From Parcubacteria group bacterium (GTDB lineage: Bacteria > Patescibacteriota > Minisyncoccia > Phycocordibacterales > Phycocordibacteraceae): a stretch of 38,761 bases of DNA. The translations under genes and the position numbers were made by a program. The stretch lies in contig JAQBRJ010000015.1 of the NCBI GenBank assembly GCA_028286545.1, positions 1 through 38,761 on the forward strand, read 5' to 3'. Shown here piece after piece: positions 7,119-15,705 of the stretch; the first letter of the stretch is position 1, and the number at the start of each line of letters is the position of its first letter. A model generated the notes under the pieces. The model was not told the DNA's origin and ran no database searches. It worked only from the letters and a program-made list of their open reading frames with translations.

Positions 7119-7547
7119 ATGGATATAGAAATCAGACGGTTCGATAAAGACCTCCCACTCCCTGAATATAAGACGGCAGGAGCTGCCGCTATGGATTTAT
7201 GCGTCCGCGAAGACGGTGTTGTGCCCCCACACGGCATTACCGTATTTCCCTTGAATATAGCCATTAAGCCACCAGTAGGACACTTTGCGCTTATGGCCGC
7301 TCGCAGCTCACTTCGCAAACGCGGACTCATGCTCGCAAATGGTATTGGTGTGCTCGACGAAGACTACGCCGGCGATGAAGATGAATACCAAGCGGCTTTG
7401 TACAATTTCACCGATGAACCGGTAGAAATTAAAAGGGGAGAGCGCGTGGTGCAAATCATTCTCTTGCCATTCGATAGAGTGAATTGGAAAGAAGTCGACA
7501 CACTCGGCACGCCGAGTCGCGGTGCGTTCGGAACGACCGGTCTGTAA
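7119..7547 (+). CDS. dut: dUTP diphosphatase
   Basis: Hydrolyses dUTP to dUMP and PPi, keeping uracil out of DNA and feeding ThyA. At 142 residues it is a standard trimeric-type dUTPase. All family motifs are visible: AGAAAMDL, AARSSLRKRGL (motif 2), NGIGVLDEDYAGD (motif 3 with the catalytic aspartate region), RGERVVQIILLP (motif 4) and RGAFGTTGL (motif 5, slightly shortened). It is followed 6 bp later by tmk, giving a dut-tmk-glyA run on the plus strand. Confidence 0.96.
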   Translation: MDIEIRRFDKDLPLPEYKTAGAAAMDLCVREDGVVPPHGITVFPLNIAIKPPVGHFALMAARSSLRKRGLMLANGIGVLDEDYAGDEDEYQAALYNFTDEPVEIKRGERVVQIILLPFDRVNWKEVDTLGTPSRGAFGTTGL

Positions 7548-7553
7548 AACGAT

Positions 7554-8240
7554 ATGGCTTTCATCGCGATAGAAGGGATAGATGGTGTCGGGAAAGCAAC
7601 ACAGACCAAGCTGCTTGCTGAGGCGCTACGTCGCGATGGCAAGGTATGTCATACGTATGACTTTCCTGACTACACTAACAATACCTACGGCAAACTGATC
7701 GGCGAATGTTTAGCAGGGAAGCGCGGAGATTTTGTACACATGGACCCGCGTGTCGCCGCAACGCTCTATATGGTCGATCGCTTTGAATCTTCTCCCCGTA
7801 TTCGCGAAGCGCTTGCACGTAGTGAGGTAGTTATTAGCGATCGATATTCTGCATCCAATAAGATTCACCAAGGAGGAAAGATTAAGGATGAGGATGAGCG
7901 AGTTGAACTGGTGGAGTGGTTTGATCACGCTGAGCACGAAATTCTCGGAAACCCACGACCTGACCTGATCATTTATCTAGATGCGCCAGTGAGCGTGAGT
8001 CTTGGTCTTCTCGCCCAGAAGCGCGCAGCGAAGAATGGAAACGTCATCGACGGAGAATCAGATCAAGTTGAGAAAGACCGTGAATATCTCGATAATAGTC
8101 ACGAAATGGCGACATGGTTGGCGGCACGCAATTCCCACTGGCATGGTATTGATTGCATCGACGGAGCAGGGAATATGCGTTCTCGCGAGGATATCCACGC
8201 TGATGTTATGCAGGTCGTGTTAAGCCTCCTTTTGATATAG
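7554..8240 (+). CDS. tmk: dTMP kinase
   Basis: Phosphorylates dTMP to dTDP, the step after ThyA. The 228-residue product opens with the P-loop IEGIDGVGKATQTKLL (the family usually has GKST/GKTT) and has the DRF and ISDRYSASNKIHQG segments that contact the nucleotide, plus the LID-like region LAQKRAAKNGNVIDGESD. It has no SD and sits 6 bp after dut, so it is probably the second gene of that unit. Confidence 0.93.
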   Translation: MAFIAIEGIDGVGKATQTKLLAEALRRDGKVCHTYDFPDYTNNTYGKLIGECLAGKRGDFVHMDPRVAATLYMVDRFESSPRIREALARSEVVISDRYSASNKIHQGGKIKDEDERVELVEWFDHAEHEILGNPRPDLIIYLDAPVSVSLGLLAQKRAAKNGNVIDGESDQVEKDREYLDNSHEMATWLAARNSHWHGIDCIDGAGNMRSREDIHADVMQVVLSLLLI

Positions 8241-8243
8241 GAT
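8238..8243 (+). promoter_or_regulatory. possible -10 for glyA
   Basis: TAGGAT with 6 nt to ATG 8250, overlapping the tmk stop. The geometry fits the leaderless pattern but no TGn extension is at the right spacing, so this is a weaker case. Confidence 0.3.
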
Positions 8244-8249
8244 TAGGGT

Positions 8250-9533
8250 ATGGAGAAGTACGCACACATTGAAAAAGAAGACCCAGAAGTATTTGGCGCA
8301 ATCGTCGGCGAAGAGAAGCGACAGGCCGAAGGGCTGGAACTTATTCCTTCGGAGAACTACGTTTCGAGTGCGGTGCGCGAAGCAATGGCCAGCGGACTCA
8401 CGAATAAATATTCGGAAGGCTATCCAGGCAAACGTTACTATGGCGGACAGGAGTTTACAGACTCAGTAGAAAACATTGCTCGTGATCGTGCCAAAGAGCT
8501 TTTTCATGCGTATGCCGCAAACGTACAGCCACTCGGTGGCGCGAATGCAAACATAGCAGCCTACATGGCACTCTGCGCTCCGGGTGACACCATCCTTGGT
8601 ATGGATCTGTCGCACGGCGGTCACCTCACGCACGGTCACCCGGTAACCTACATTTCAAAAGTATTTAACTTTGTGCGTTACTCAATGAAAGATGTAGAGA
8701 CCGGCGAAATTGACTACGACGCACTCCTGGAAACAGCAAAGAAGGAACGGCCGAAGATTATCCTCGCTGGTTTCTCCGCGTATCCACGAACACTCGACTG
8801 GAAGCGTCTCTCAGATATTGCACGCGAAGTCGACGCATACTCCGTGGCAGACGTTGCGCACATCGCAGGACTCATTGCTGGAGGTGCAGCAACAAGCCCC
8901 TTTGATTACGGCTTCGACGTCATGACAACCACGACCCACAAAACTCTTCGTGGCCCACGTGGCGGCATGATCCTAACCAATGGTGGGGGAGACGCCGAAC
9001 GCGCAGCAGATATCGCAAAGAAGGTGGACAAGGCAGTGTTCCCCGGGCTCCAGGGTGGCCCACACATGCACCAGATTGCCGCAAAGGCCATTTCCTTCAA
9101 GGAGGCACTTCAGCCATCGTTCAAGACGTACGCAAAGAACATTGTTGAAAACGCTGCGGCAATGGCAGAGGTGTTTAAGGCGAGCGGAGCTCGCCTCCTT
9201 ACCGGTGGCACCGACAACCACCTCATCCTCGCAGATGTATGGTCGTCATTCGGTATCTCTGGCGCTGAAGCAGAAACCCTTCTCGACAACGCGGGCATGA
9301 CGCTCAATAAGAACAGCATCGCAAATGATACACGCGGCCCGATGGATCCATCAGGTATTCGTTTTGGTACTCCTGCAATGACGACTCGCGGCTTTGGTAC
9401 GGAAGCAAGCAAAGAAGTCGCCAGTCTTATGTTGAATGTTTTGAAGAATCGCGACGAGGCAAGTGTTGCCGCTGCTCGCGCACGTGTGCACGAACTCGCT
9501 GCTGCGCATCCAATCCCTGAATCGTTCGTTTAA
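8250..9533 (+). CDS. glyA: serine hydroxymethyltransferase
   Basis: A PLP enzyme that converts serine and tetrahydrofolate to glycine and methylene-tetrahydrofolate, the one-carbon donor for ThyA. The 427-residue product is full length. It shows LIPSENYVS, TNKYSEGYPGKRYYGGQE, the PLP-aspartate region SVADVAHIAGLIAGG and the Schiff-base lysine motif TTTTHKTLRGPRGG. It closes the folate cycle with folA and thyA in this neighbourhood and could also supply glycine for the glyS gene further on. Confidence 0.97.
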   Translation: MEKYAHIEKEDPEVFGAIVGEEKRQAEGLELIPSENYVSSAVREAMASGLTNKYSEGYPGKRYYGGQEFTDSVENIARDRAKELFHAYAANVQPLGGANANIAAYMALCAPGDTILGMDLSHGGHLTHGHPVTYISKVFNFVRYSMKDVETGEIDYDALLETAKKERPKIILAGFSAYPRTLDWKRLSDIAREVDAYSVADVAHIAGLIAGGAATSPFDYGFDVMTTTTHKTLRGPRGGMILTNGGGDAERAADIAKKVDKAVFPGLQGGPHMHQIAAKAISFKEALQPSFKTYAKNIVENAAAMAEVFKASGARLLTGGTDNHLILADVWSSFGISGAEAETLLDNAGMTLNKNSIANDTRGPMDPSGIRFGTPAMTTRGFGTEASKEVASLMLNVLKNRDEASVAAARARVHELAAAHPIPESFV

Positions 9534-9543
9534 TCTCTTCGTT

Positions 9544-9831
9544 GTGCCAAGACCTCACGACGACGCCATAGAACAGATGCAAGAACGCATCACCAATGTA
9601 CTCGTTGTACTGAACAAATATCGTGCGCAGAATTTAGAAGATGCGCGTATTGAATCGATCATGACGCAGCTCGAACGCGTGCAGGAAAAGATGGAAGAGA
9701 AAGAGCACTTCACCCATCGCGAAATTCAAGACCTTGATTTCTCACTTACGGAAGGTAGCCCAATCGAGAGCAATGAAAGCCTCGGCCGCGAACTCTACAG
9801 CATTCGCAATTTCATAGATAACTTGCCGTGA
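9544..9831 (+). CDS. small predicted coiled-coil protein, unknown function
   Basis: A short ORF just behind glyA. The track ORF begins inside glyA; the likely start is GTG 9544 (95 aa) or ATG 9577. The product is highly charged and helical (LERVQEKMEEKEHFTHREIQD) and has no transmembrane segment or recognised motif. It was considered as GatC, but lacks the family pattern. Codon use resembles the housekeeping genes. A terminator follows 40 bp later, so it is probably the last gene of the dut-tmk-glyA transcript. Confidence 0.55.
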   Translation: MPRPHDDAIEQMQERITNVLVVLNKYRAQNLEDARIESIMTQLERVQEKMEEKEHFTHREIQDLDFSLTEGSPIESNESLGRELYSIRNFIDNLP

Positions 9832-9870
9832 CGGCGATAAGAAGTCGGATTGGCATCTTTGATAGAAAAT

Positions 9871-9900
9871 AACCCCAATATCTAGGACATTGGGGTTTTC
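9871..9900. terminator. bidirectional terminator
   Basis: AACCCCAAT (9871-9879), 9-nt loop, ATTGGGGTT (9889-9897) then TTTTC. It has an A/T-rich flank on the left as well, so it can end both the glyA unit and the small minus-strand ORF that stops at 9900. Confidence 0.75.
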
Positions 9901-10046
9901 TAAGACTTCGCCGAGCGAGTAAGGTTCAGGCGGGCTATCACTGGCCTGCGGAGCGGGCTGACGCCGAACTTCTCCTTGAAATAGGCAAGTGTGTCGCGAG
10001 CTTGTTGTTCGCGTCGGGCGGCGTATTCGGGCGTCATCATCAGCAC
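9900..10046 (-). CDS. 48-aa SD-led small protein, unknown function
   Basis: The ORF track extends this frame across argS, but only the 3' end makes sense. GTG 10046 (or ATG 10040/10037) is preceded by AAAGGAGA 7 nt away, and the frame ends just before a terminator. The product (MTPEYAARREQQARDTLAYF and on to a basic C-terminus) is a predicted helix followed by a basic tail, with no recognised motif. GC-rich codons plus an SD put it in the same class as the ORFs at 5.1, 11.9, 18.1, 28.2 and 33.5 kb. Small size makes it tentative. Confidence 0.45.
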   Translation of the reverse strand: MLMMTPEYAARREQQARDTLAYFKEKFGVSPLRRPVIARLNLTRSAKS

Positions 10047-10136
10047 GATGATTCTCCTTTCAGAGTCACGGTAGCATATATCTGCATAATGCATAGTTCT
10101 GAGAATAAATATGGAAATGAACAGAGCTCGCGAATC

Positions 10137-10145
10137 TGGTATAGT
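10137..10145 (+). promoter_or_regulatory. extended -10 (TGGTATAGT) of leaderless argS
   Basis: TGG-TATAGT, 6 nt, ATG 10152. It supports the argS start 50 codons inside the track ORF. Confidence 0.6.
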
Positions 10146-10151
10146 CGCCGT

Positions 10152-11846
10152 ATGGAAGACCGGATTAAGGAAATAGTCCAAAAGGAACTTACGAAGCTCG
10201 GTGCAGGCGACGTGAGCTTTGCTGTTGAATGGCCTGCCGATCTGGCACACGGCGATTACGCCGTGAATGCTGCGATGGCGGCGAGCAAGGTGTTGGGGAA
10301 GAGCCCCCGCGATATCGCTGAAGCACTCGTGCCTGCCCTCGTGGAGGGTCTGGGCGAGGACGCTGCGAGCGTTCTGATTGCAGGGCCTGGGTTTATAAAC
10401 ATCACGCTCTCGGAGCGCGCCGTTTCGGCGCGCCTCGCCGAAGCAGGCGAAGAATCGTGGGGTCGCAACGAGGACGAAAACGGTACTCGAATAATGGTTG
10501 AGTACGGCAACCCAAATCCGTTTAAAGAAATGCACATAGGGCACGCAACCGGTGCCGTGATTGGAGAGGCATCCGCGCGCCTCATTGAATACTCTGGAGC
10601 GACGGTATTGCGTGATACGTTTGGTGGCGACGTTGGCCCACAAGTTGCAAAAGCATTGTGGGTCTTTCAGAAAGACGGAGTAACAGACATTGCCTCTGCA
10701 CAGGAGATAGGGAAGGCATACACGCAAGGTGCTACCGCATACGAAGAAAGCGAAGAAGCAAAAGCTGAAATCGATGCTTTGAACACGCGCATATACGATA
10801 TCGTTGGGCGACAAGAAGACCAGGAAGGATTTTCTGAAGAAGACCGTGCGCTTCTCCGCCTTTGGCAGAAAGGTCGCGAAGTTTCGATGGAAGAATTTAA
10901 TCAGTTGTTCGAATTGCTCGGTACGAAATACGACTACACATTTTTTGATAGCGACACGACGAAGCCCGGAATGGACGCAGTGCTAGACGCGGTGGCAAAG
11001 GGAGTACTCGAAGAAAGTGAAGGAGCGATAATCTATCGTGGTGAAAAGAAAGGTCTCCACACTCTCGTCTTCGTCACGAGTCGTGGCACACCAACATACG
11101 AGACTAAGGACATCGGACTCGCATTCCTTAAGGAAATGCGCGCTGCAACTGATCGTGTCCTTATTCTTACCGCAGTAGAGCAGGTAGGACACTTTAAAGT
11201 ATTTCTTGCAGCGCTCGAAGATATCGCGCCGATGCTCGCAAAGAAAACAGAGCACGCAGCTCATGGGCTCCTCCAGCTTACGACGGGCAAGATGTCGTCG
11301 CGTAAAGGAAACGTCATTACTGCGCGCGAACTCATTACCGAGCTTGTGACAGCTGCGACCGAACGTAACTCCGATCCAGTCGTTGCACTCCAAGTCGCCA
11401 TCGGAGCACTCAAGTACATGATTCTACGTAGCGCACCCGGCTCTAATATTATTTTTGATCCAGAAAAGTCACTCTCACTCGATGGTGATTCAGGACCGTA
11501 CCTGCAGTACGCACTCGTGCGCGCACGTTCGATTGTCGAAAAGGCAGGAAAGGGAAGTGCTGCAAAGAATGACACAAGCAGTGAGCGACCAGAAACACCC
11601 TATGTATTGTCGCGCCTCATCACCCGTTTTCCAGAAATCATTCGTAAAGCACAAACGCTTCGCGCTCCACACGTCGTTGCGCAGTACCTTACACAGCTCG
11701 CAAGCGAGTGGAACTCTTTTTATGCAAACGAACGCATCATTGGTGAAGCCGACGAAGCGTACAAACTCGGCATCGCGAACGCTTTTATAAAAACAATGGA
11801 GAACGGTCTCTGGGTGCTTGGTATTCCTGCGCCAGAGAAGATGTAG
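10152..11846 (+). CDS. argS: arginyl-tRNA synthetase
   Basis: A class I synthetase charging tRNA-Arg. The 564-residue product has the N-terminal Add1-like domain, the HIGH motif in NPNPFKEMHIGHATGAVIG, the tRNA/ATP segment DTFGGDVGPQVAK, a KMSKS-equivalent GKMSSRKGNVITA and a C-terminal DALR anticodon-binding domain (LQYALVRARSIVEKAG onward). The ORF track adds 50 residues upstream, but the promoter and family N-terminus fix ATG 10152. It is flanked on both sides by GC-rich SD-led small ORFs. Confidence 0.96.
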   Translation: MEDRIKEIVQKELTKLGAGDVSFAVEWPADLAHGDYAVNAAMAASKVLGKSPRDIAEALVPALVEGLGEDAASVLIAGPGFINITLSERAVSARLAEAGEESWGRNEDENGTRIMVEYGNPNPFKEMHIGHATGAVIGEASARLIEYSGATVLRDTFGGDVGPQVAKALWVFQKDGVTDIASAQEIGKAYTQGATAYEESEEAKAEIDALNTRIYDIVGRQEDQEGFSEEDRALLRLWQKGREVSMEEFNQLFELLGTKYDYTFFDSDTTKPGMDAVLDAVAKGVLEESEGAIIYRGEKKGLHTLVFVTSRGTPTYETKDIGLAFLKEMRAATDRVLILTAVEQVGHFKVFLAALEDIAPMLAKKTEHAAHGLLQLTTGKMSSRKGNVITARELITELVTAATERNSDPVVALQVAIGALKYMILRSAPGSNIIFDPEKSLSLDGDSGPYLQYALVRARSIVEKAGKGSAAKNDTSSERPETPYVLSRLITRFPEIIRKAQTLRAPHVVAQYLTQLASEWNSFYANERIIGEADEAYKLGIANAFIKTMENGLWVLGIPAPEKM

Positions 11847-11855
11847 ATAACTCGC

Positions 11856-11884
11856 TTGCGCACGCACGCATGGCGCGGTATGGT
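11856..11884 (+). promoter_or_regulatory. possible sigma70 promoter of the 102-aa ORF
   Basis: TTGCGC (11856-11861), 17-bp spacer, TATGGT (11879-11884). It predicts a leader of about 50 nt with a CTGTC/GACAG hairpin (11895-11911) and the SD AGGAGA (11926-11931). Confidence 0.45.
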
Positions 11885-11939
11885 GGCTCTCTGGCTGTCT
11901 ATGGGGGACAGTTAGGATTACGTTCAGGAGAGAAAGAAG

Positions 11940-12248
11940 ATGCAAGCATCGGTTTCTGAAGATTCCGCAGATGGTCAACGTCAGCGGTTGGCTCTGGCTC
12001 TGAGCAGGTTCAACCTGCAACAGGACAACCCGAAACACGTGCAGACGTTTTTCAGCGCCTGCGGGGTCATAGCCCAGCGCCATGGCCACCCTGTCCCGCC
12101 TGCGGACTTTTACTATTCTCACGAATATTTCAGTTCTTCTCCCGAACAGCCCATCGAATTTCCGCCGCACATTCAGGCAGGGATCGCTGAAGCGATTGCG
12201 CAGCCTGCCTGCACCCATTACCGTCCATACGGATTGCGTGCCGCCTAA
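11940..12248 (+). CDS. 102-aa SD-led protein, unknown function
   Basis: A GC-rich ORF between argS and ileS with AGGAGA 8 nt before ATG 11940 and a terminator right after its stop. The protein is soluble, Gln- and Pro-rich, with no signal peptide or transmembrane segment. It starts with a predicted helix (QRQRLALALSRFNLQQ) followed by a His/Tyr-rich part (FYYSHEYFSSSPEQP) and PACTHYRPYGLRAA at the end. I do not recognise the family. Codon use (CTG, GCC, CGC) differs from argS and ileS. The coding call rests on SD, promoter, terminator and composition. Confidence 0.55.
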   Translation: MQASVSEDSADGQRQRLALALSRFNLQQDNPKHVQTFFSACGVIAQRHGHPVPPADFYYSHEYFSSSPEQPIEFPPHIQAGIAEAIAQPACTHYRPYGLRAA

Positions 12249-12257
12249 GGCATGCCC

Positions 12258-12296
12258 ACAACCGAACGCCCAGTGCGTCCGGTTGTTTTCCTTTTA
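12258..12296 (+). terminator. terminator of the 102-aa ORF
   Basis: ACAACCGAACGC, loop CCAGT, GCGTCCGGTTGT (one A-C mismatch), followed by TTTCCTTTT. It isolates the small ORF from ileS. Confidence 0.7.
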
Positions 12297-12324
12297 TGCC
12301 CAGAAACGCTAGGATGTATATATT

Positions 12325-15300
12325 ATGAGCGAAAAGGACAAGACTCCGCAGGTGCTAAAGAAATCCGACGCCTCGGCGCGTGAGGAGGTCATACTCGAGT
12401 TTTGGAAGGAGCACGATATCTTCCAAAAGAGCCTTCAAAAGGAAGCGCCCAACGGCGAGTTTGTCTTTTATGATGGTCCGCCATTTGCGACAGGTCTTCC
12501 GCACTCTGGCTCTCTCCTTTCCTCAGTTTCTAAAGATGTATTTCCGCGCTACAAGACAATGCGTGGCTTTAACGTGCGTCGTCGTTGGGGATGGGACACC
12601 CACGGGCTTCCTATTGAATCGCTCGTTGAGAAAAAACTTGGTCTCAAGAATAAGAAAGAGATACTCGAAGTTGGTATTGAAACATTTAATGAAACGGCAC
12701 GCTCAATGGTGCTTGAATATGTAAATGACTGGAAGAAGTACGTCGAACGCGTCGGTCGCTTTGTCGATTTTGATAATTCATACAAGACGCTCGACCCATC
12801 GTTTATGGAATCGGTATGGTGGGCACTCGCCGAGATAAACAAGAAGGGGAACTTGTACGAAGGTCGCAAAGTGCTCATGTATTGTCCGCACTGTGAGACT
12901 CCGCTCGCAAAGGCCGAGATCGCGATGGATAACACCTATAAAGATGTTACCGACGAAACCGCGACTGTTAAATTTAAACTTGTAGACCCAACAAAGTATG
13001 GATTGCCTGAGAATACCTACCTTCTCGCATGGACGACGACACCGTGGACGCTTCCCGGGAACGTCGCACTCGCCGTAGGGAAGGAGATTGCATATGGTCT
13101 GTACGAAAAAGATGGACAGAATGTAGTTGTTGCAAAAGATCTTGCTGAGAAAAATGGTCTCACTGATTTGAAACAAGAACTTTCTGGCGCTGACTTACTC
13201 GAAGCGCAATACGAACCTCTCTACGAACTCCCGAGAGTCGCAGCGCACACCGGCAAGAAGTGGCTCGTGCTACCTGCTGATTTCGTAAACACCGAAGACG
13301 GTACGGGTATCGTACACACCGCTGTCATTTATGGTGAAGATGACTATCAACTTGGTCTTGCGGAAGGGTTGCCAATGGTGCCGATCCTAAATCCAAATGC
13401 GACGTACAACAACGATGCACCAGAGTTTATTCGCGGTCAGTATATTCGCAAAGCGGAGGCGCTCATAAAGAACGATCTCGAAGAACGCGGACTTCTTTTT
13501 GCAAAAGCACCCTATACCCACTCGTACCCGCATTGTTATCGTTGTGGCACAGCACTTATCTTCAACGCGGTCTCGTCGTGGTTCATCAACATTCAGGCAA
13601 TCAAGGAACGCATGCTCGAAGAGAATCAAAAGATCACCTGGACTCCTGAGTACCTCAAAGAGGGAAGGTTCCGTCACAATCTTGAGACAGCACCAGATTG
13701 GACTATTTCTCGTAATCGCTTCTGGGCGACGCCCCTTCCTATTTGGAAAGATGCTCTCGGAAACGTAACCGTTATCGGTTCTATAGAAGAGCTCAAAGCT
13801 CATACAAAAACCAATGGCAATACGTATTATGTGATGCGTCATGGTCAGGCACACTCAAACGTTGAAGAACGTGGAAACTCCGATCCAAAGAAGGAGAATC
13901 CTCTTACAGACCTTGGTCGCAGCCAGGTGAACGAGACGGCAGAGGGTCTTAAGACTGCAGGTATCGAATATATCTATGTATCGCCCATGCCTCGTGCACA
14001 AGAAACGGCACATATTGTCGCGAAGACTCTCGGACTCTCTGAAGATCGCATCGTCACTGAGCCGCGGTTGATCGAAAATGATTTTGGTCAGATGGATGGA
14101 ATACTCATTAGTGAGTATGAGACGCGCTACGCACGACGTGCAGACAAAATGACGCAGTCGCCTGAAGGCGCCGAAGCGTGGCATGACATAAAGACTCGCA
14201 TGGCAGACGCTCTCTACGACATCGAGAGCAAGCACACTGCGAATACTATTCTTATCGTTTCTCACGAAGGACCAATTCAAATGCTCGAAGCAGGAGCTCG
14301 TGGATACGATGATAAGACTTCTGGCGAAGCGATTGAAGATTGGCGTTTCTGTCTCGAAACGGGACATGCGCGAAAGCTTGAGTTCGTGCCGCTTCCGCAC
14401 AATAAGCACTTTGAACTCGATCTGCACTTGCCATATATCGATCGCGTACAGCTTCAGAATGAGAAGGACGAACCGCTCACGCGTATTCCTGAAGTCGTCG
14501 ACTGCTGGGTCGAGTCTGGCTCAATGCCCTTTGCGGAATACCACTACCCGATGGAAGGTCGTGAAGAATTCGAAAAGCGTTCCCATGCAGATTTCATCTC
14601 AGAATATATCGGCCAGACACGCGCCTGGTTCTACTACCTGCACGCGATAAGTTTGTCATTGTTTGATACTGCAGCGTTTAAGAATGTCGTAACGACGGGA
14701 ACGGTGCTTGCTGGTGATGGTGCAAAGCTCTCGAAGAGCAAGATGAACTATACCGATCCGTATCATCTCTTTGATAACTATGGTGCCGATGCCTTCCGTT
14801 ACTACCTGATGTCGTCAGTGGTGATGCAGGCCGAAGACCTTACGTTCCGCGATGATGATGTAAAGGAATCGCACAATCGTGTGGTCGCGATGCTTCGCAA
14901 CGTGATGAGTTTCTATGATATGTATGCGGGTGAGGTGACAGAAAGCACTTCAACAACTGAGCACGTACTTGATCGTTGGATACGGGTTCGTCTTGCCGAC
15001 TTGATACGAAATGCGACAGAGTCGCTTGAGCGCTATGACGTCATCCGTGCAACACGCCCACTCCGTGATTTTATTGACGACCTTTCAACGTGGTATCTTC
15101 GTCGTTCACGCGAACGCATGAAGGGTGAGGATACGGCAGACAAGGCTGCTGCTCTCCAGACCCTCAGCTTCGTGCTTAAGGAACTTTCTCTTGTAATAGC
15201 GCCTGTCATGCCATTTATCGCCGAAGAGATATATCAGAAGCTCCGTACTGAATCTGATCCTGAGTCAGTACACTTGGCTTCGTGGCCAGAAGCAATGGAT

Positions 15301-15705
15301 GCAGCCGACGCAGAGCTTCTTGAGAATATGGCACGCGTTCGCGCGCTGGCATCTGAAGCGCTCATGCTTCGTCAGAAGGCAGACATGAAAGTTCGACAAC
15401 CTCTCGCGAGTCTTTCTATTCCTGAAGCATTGCCTGCAGATCTTTCGAATATTCTTGCCGAAGAAGTGAATGTGAAAAAAATAATCCCTGGTTCTGCAGA
15501 GCTTGTGCTCGATACGGTACTTACGCCTGAGCTAATCGCTGAGGGGGATGAGCGTACGTTTGCACGTGCCGTGGCCGAAGCGCGCAAGACCGAAGGTCTT
15601 GCGCCTCAGGATAAAGTTGAAGCGAAGCGAAGCGATGACGGTATCTACACCGCTGAACTCTCAACGGGCTCGGTGAAATTCTCACTCGTACGCAATGCGA
15701 CATAA
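12325..15705 (+). CDS. ileS: isoleucyl-tRNA synthetase with inserted histidine-phosphatase domain
   Basis: A class I synthetase of 1126 residues, longer than many IleRS. In order: catalytic start with DGPPFATGLPHSGS (53-63 region), where the HIGH motif reads HSGS at 60-63; CP1 editing domain with WTTTPWTLPGN and GTGIVHTAVIYGEDDY; the ISRNRFWATPLPIW segment; a complete histidine-phosphatase (phosphoglycerate-mutase-like) domain at about 498-665; DLHLPYIDRV and PEVVDCWVESGSMPFAEYHYP; KLSKS at 801-805; helical anticodon domain. The insert has RHG (R505-H506-G507), SPMPRAQETA, ENDFGQMDG and VSHEG (H647), so all expected phosphatase catalytic residues are present. recO overlaps its end by 11 bp. 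The role of the insert is unknown. Confidence 0.93.
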   Translation: MSEKDKTPQVLKKSDASAREEVILEFWKEHDIFQKSLQKEAPNGEFVFYDGPPFATGLPHSGSLLSSVSKDVFPRYKTMRGFNVRRRWGWDTHGLPIESLVEKKLGLKNKKEILEVGIETFNETARSMVLEYVNDWKKYVERVGRFVDFDNSYKTLDPSFMESVWWALAEINKKGNLYEGRKVLMYCPHCETPLAKAEIAMDNTYKDVTDETATVKFKLVDPTKYGLPENTYLLAWTTTPWTLPGNVALAVGKEIAYGLYEKDGQNVVVAKDLAEKNGLTDLKQELSGADLLEAQYEPLYELPRVAAHTGKKWLVLPADFVNTEDGTGIVHTAVIYGEDDYQLGLAEGLPMVPILNPNATYNNDAPEFIRGQYIRKAEALIKNDLEERGLLFAKAPYTHSYPHCYRCGTALIFNAVSSWFINIQAIKERMLEENQKITWTPEYLKEGRFRHNLETAPDWTISRNRFWATPLPIWKDALGNVTVIGSIEELKAHTKTNGNTYYVMRHGQAHSNVEERGNSDPKKENPLTDLGRSQVNETAEGLKTAGIEYIYVSPMPRAQETAHIVAKTLGLSEDRIVTEPRLIENDFGQMDGILISEYETRYARRADKMTQSPEGAEAWHDIKTRMADALYDIESKHTANTILIVSHEGPIQMLEAGARGYDDKTSGEAIEDWRFCLETGHARKLEFVPLPHNKHFELDLHLPYIDRVQLQNEKDEPLTRIPEVVDCWVESGSMPFAEYHYPMEGREEFEKRSHADFISEYIGQTRAWFYYLHAISLSLFDTAAFKNVVTTGTVLAGDGAKLSKSKMNYTDPYHLFDNYGADAFRYYLMSSVVMQAEDLTFRDDDVKESHNRVVAMLRNVMSFYDMYAGEVTESTSTTEHVLDRWIRVRLADLIRNATESLERYDVIRATRPLRDFIDDLSTWYLRRSRERMKGEDTADKAAALQTLSFVLKELSLVIAPVMPFIAEEIYQKLRTESDPESVHLASWPEAMDAADAELLENMARVRALASEALMLRQKADMKVRQPLASLSIPEALPADLSNILAEEVNVKKIIPGSAELVLDTVLTPELIAEGDERTFARAVAEARKTEGLAPQDKVEAKRSDDGIYTAELSTGSVKFSLVRNAT

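Noticed and set aside
9463-9831. gatC
   Set aside because: The size and position were suggestive, but the sequence lacks the GatC pattern and no gatA/gatB is nearby.
9900-10814. 304-codon minus-strand ORF
   Set aside because: Mostly a shadow of argS; only the last 48 codons have start and stop signals and are reported separately.
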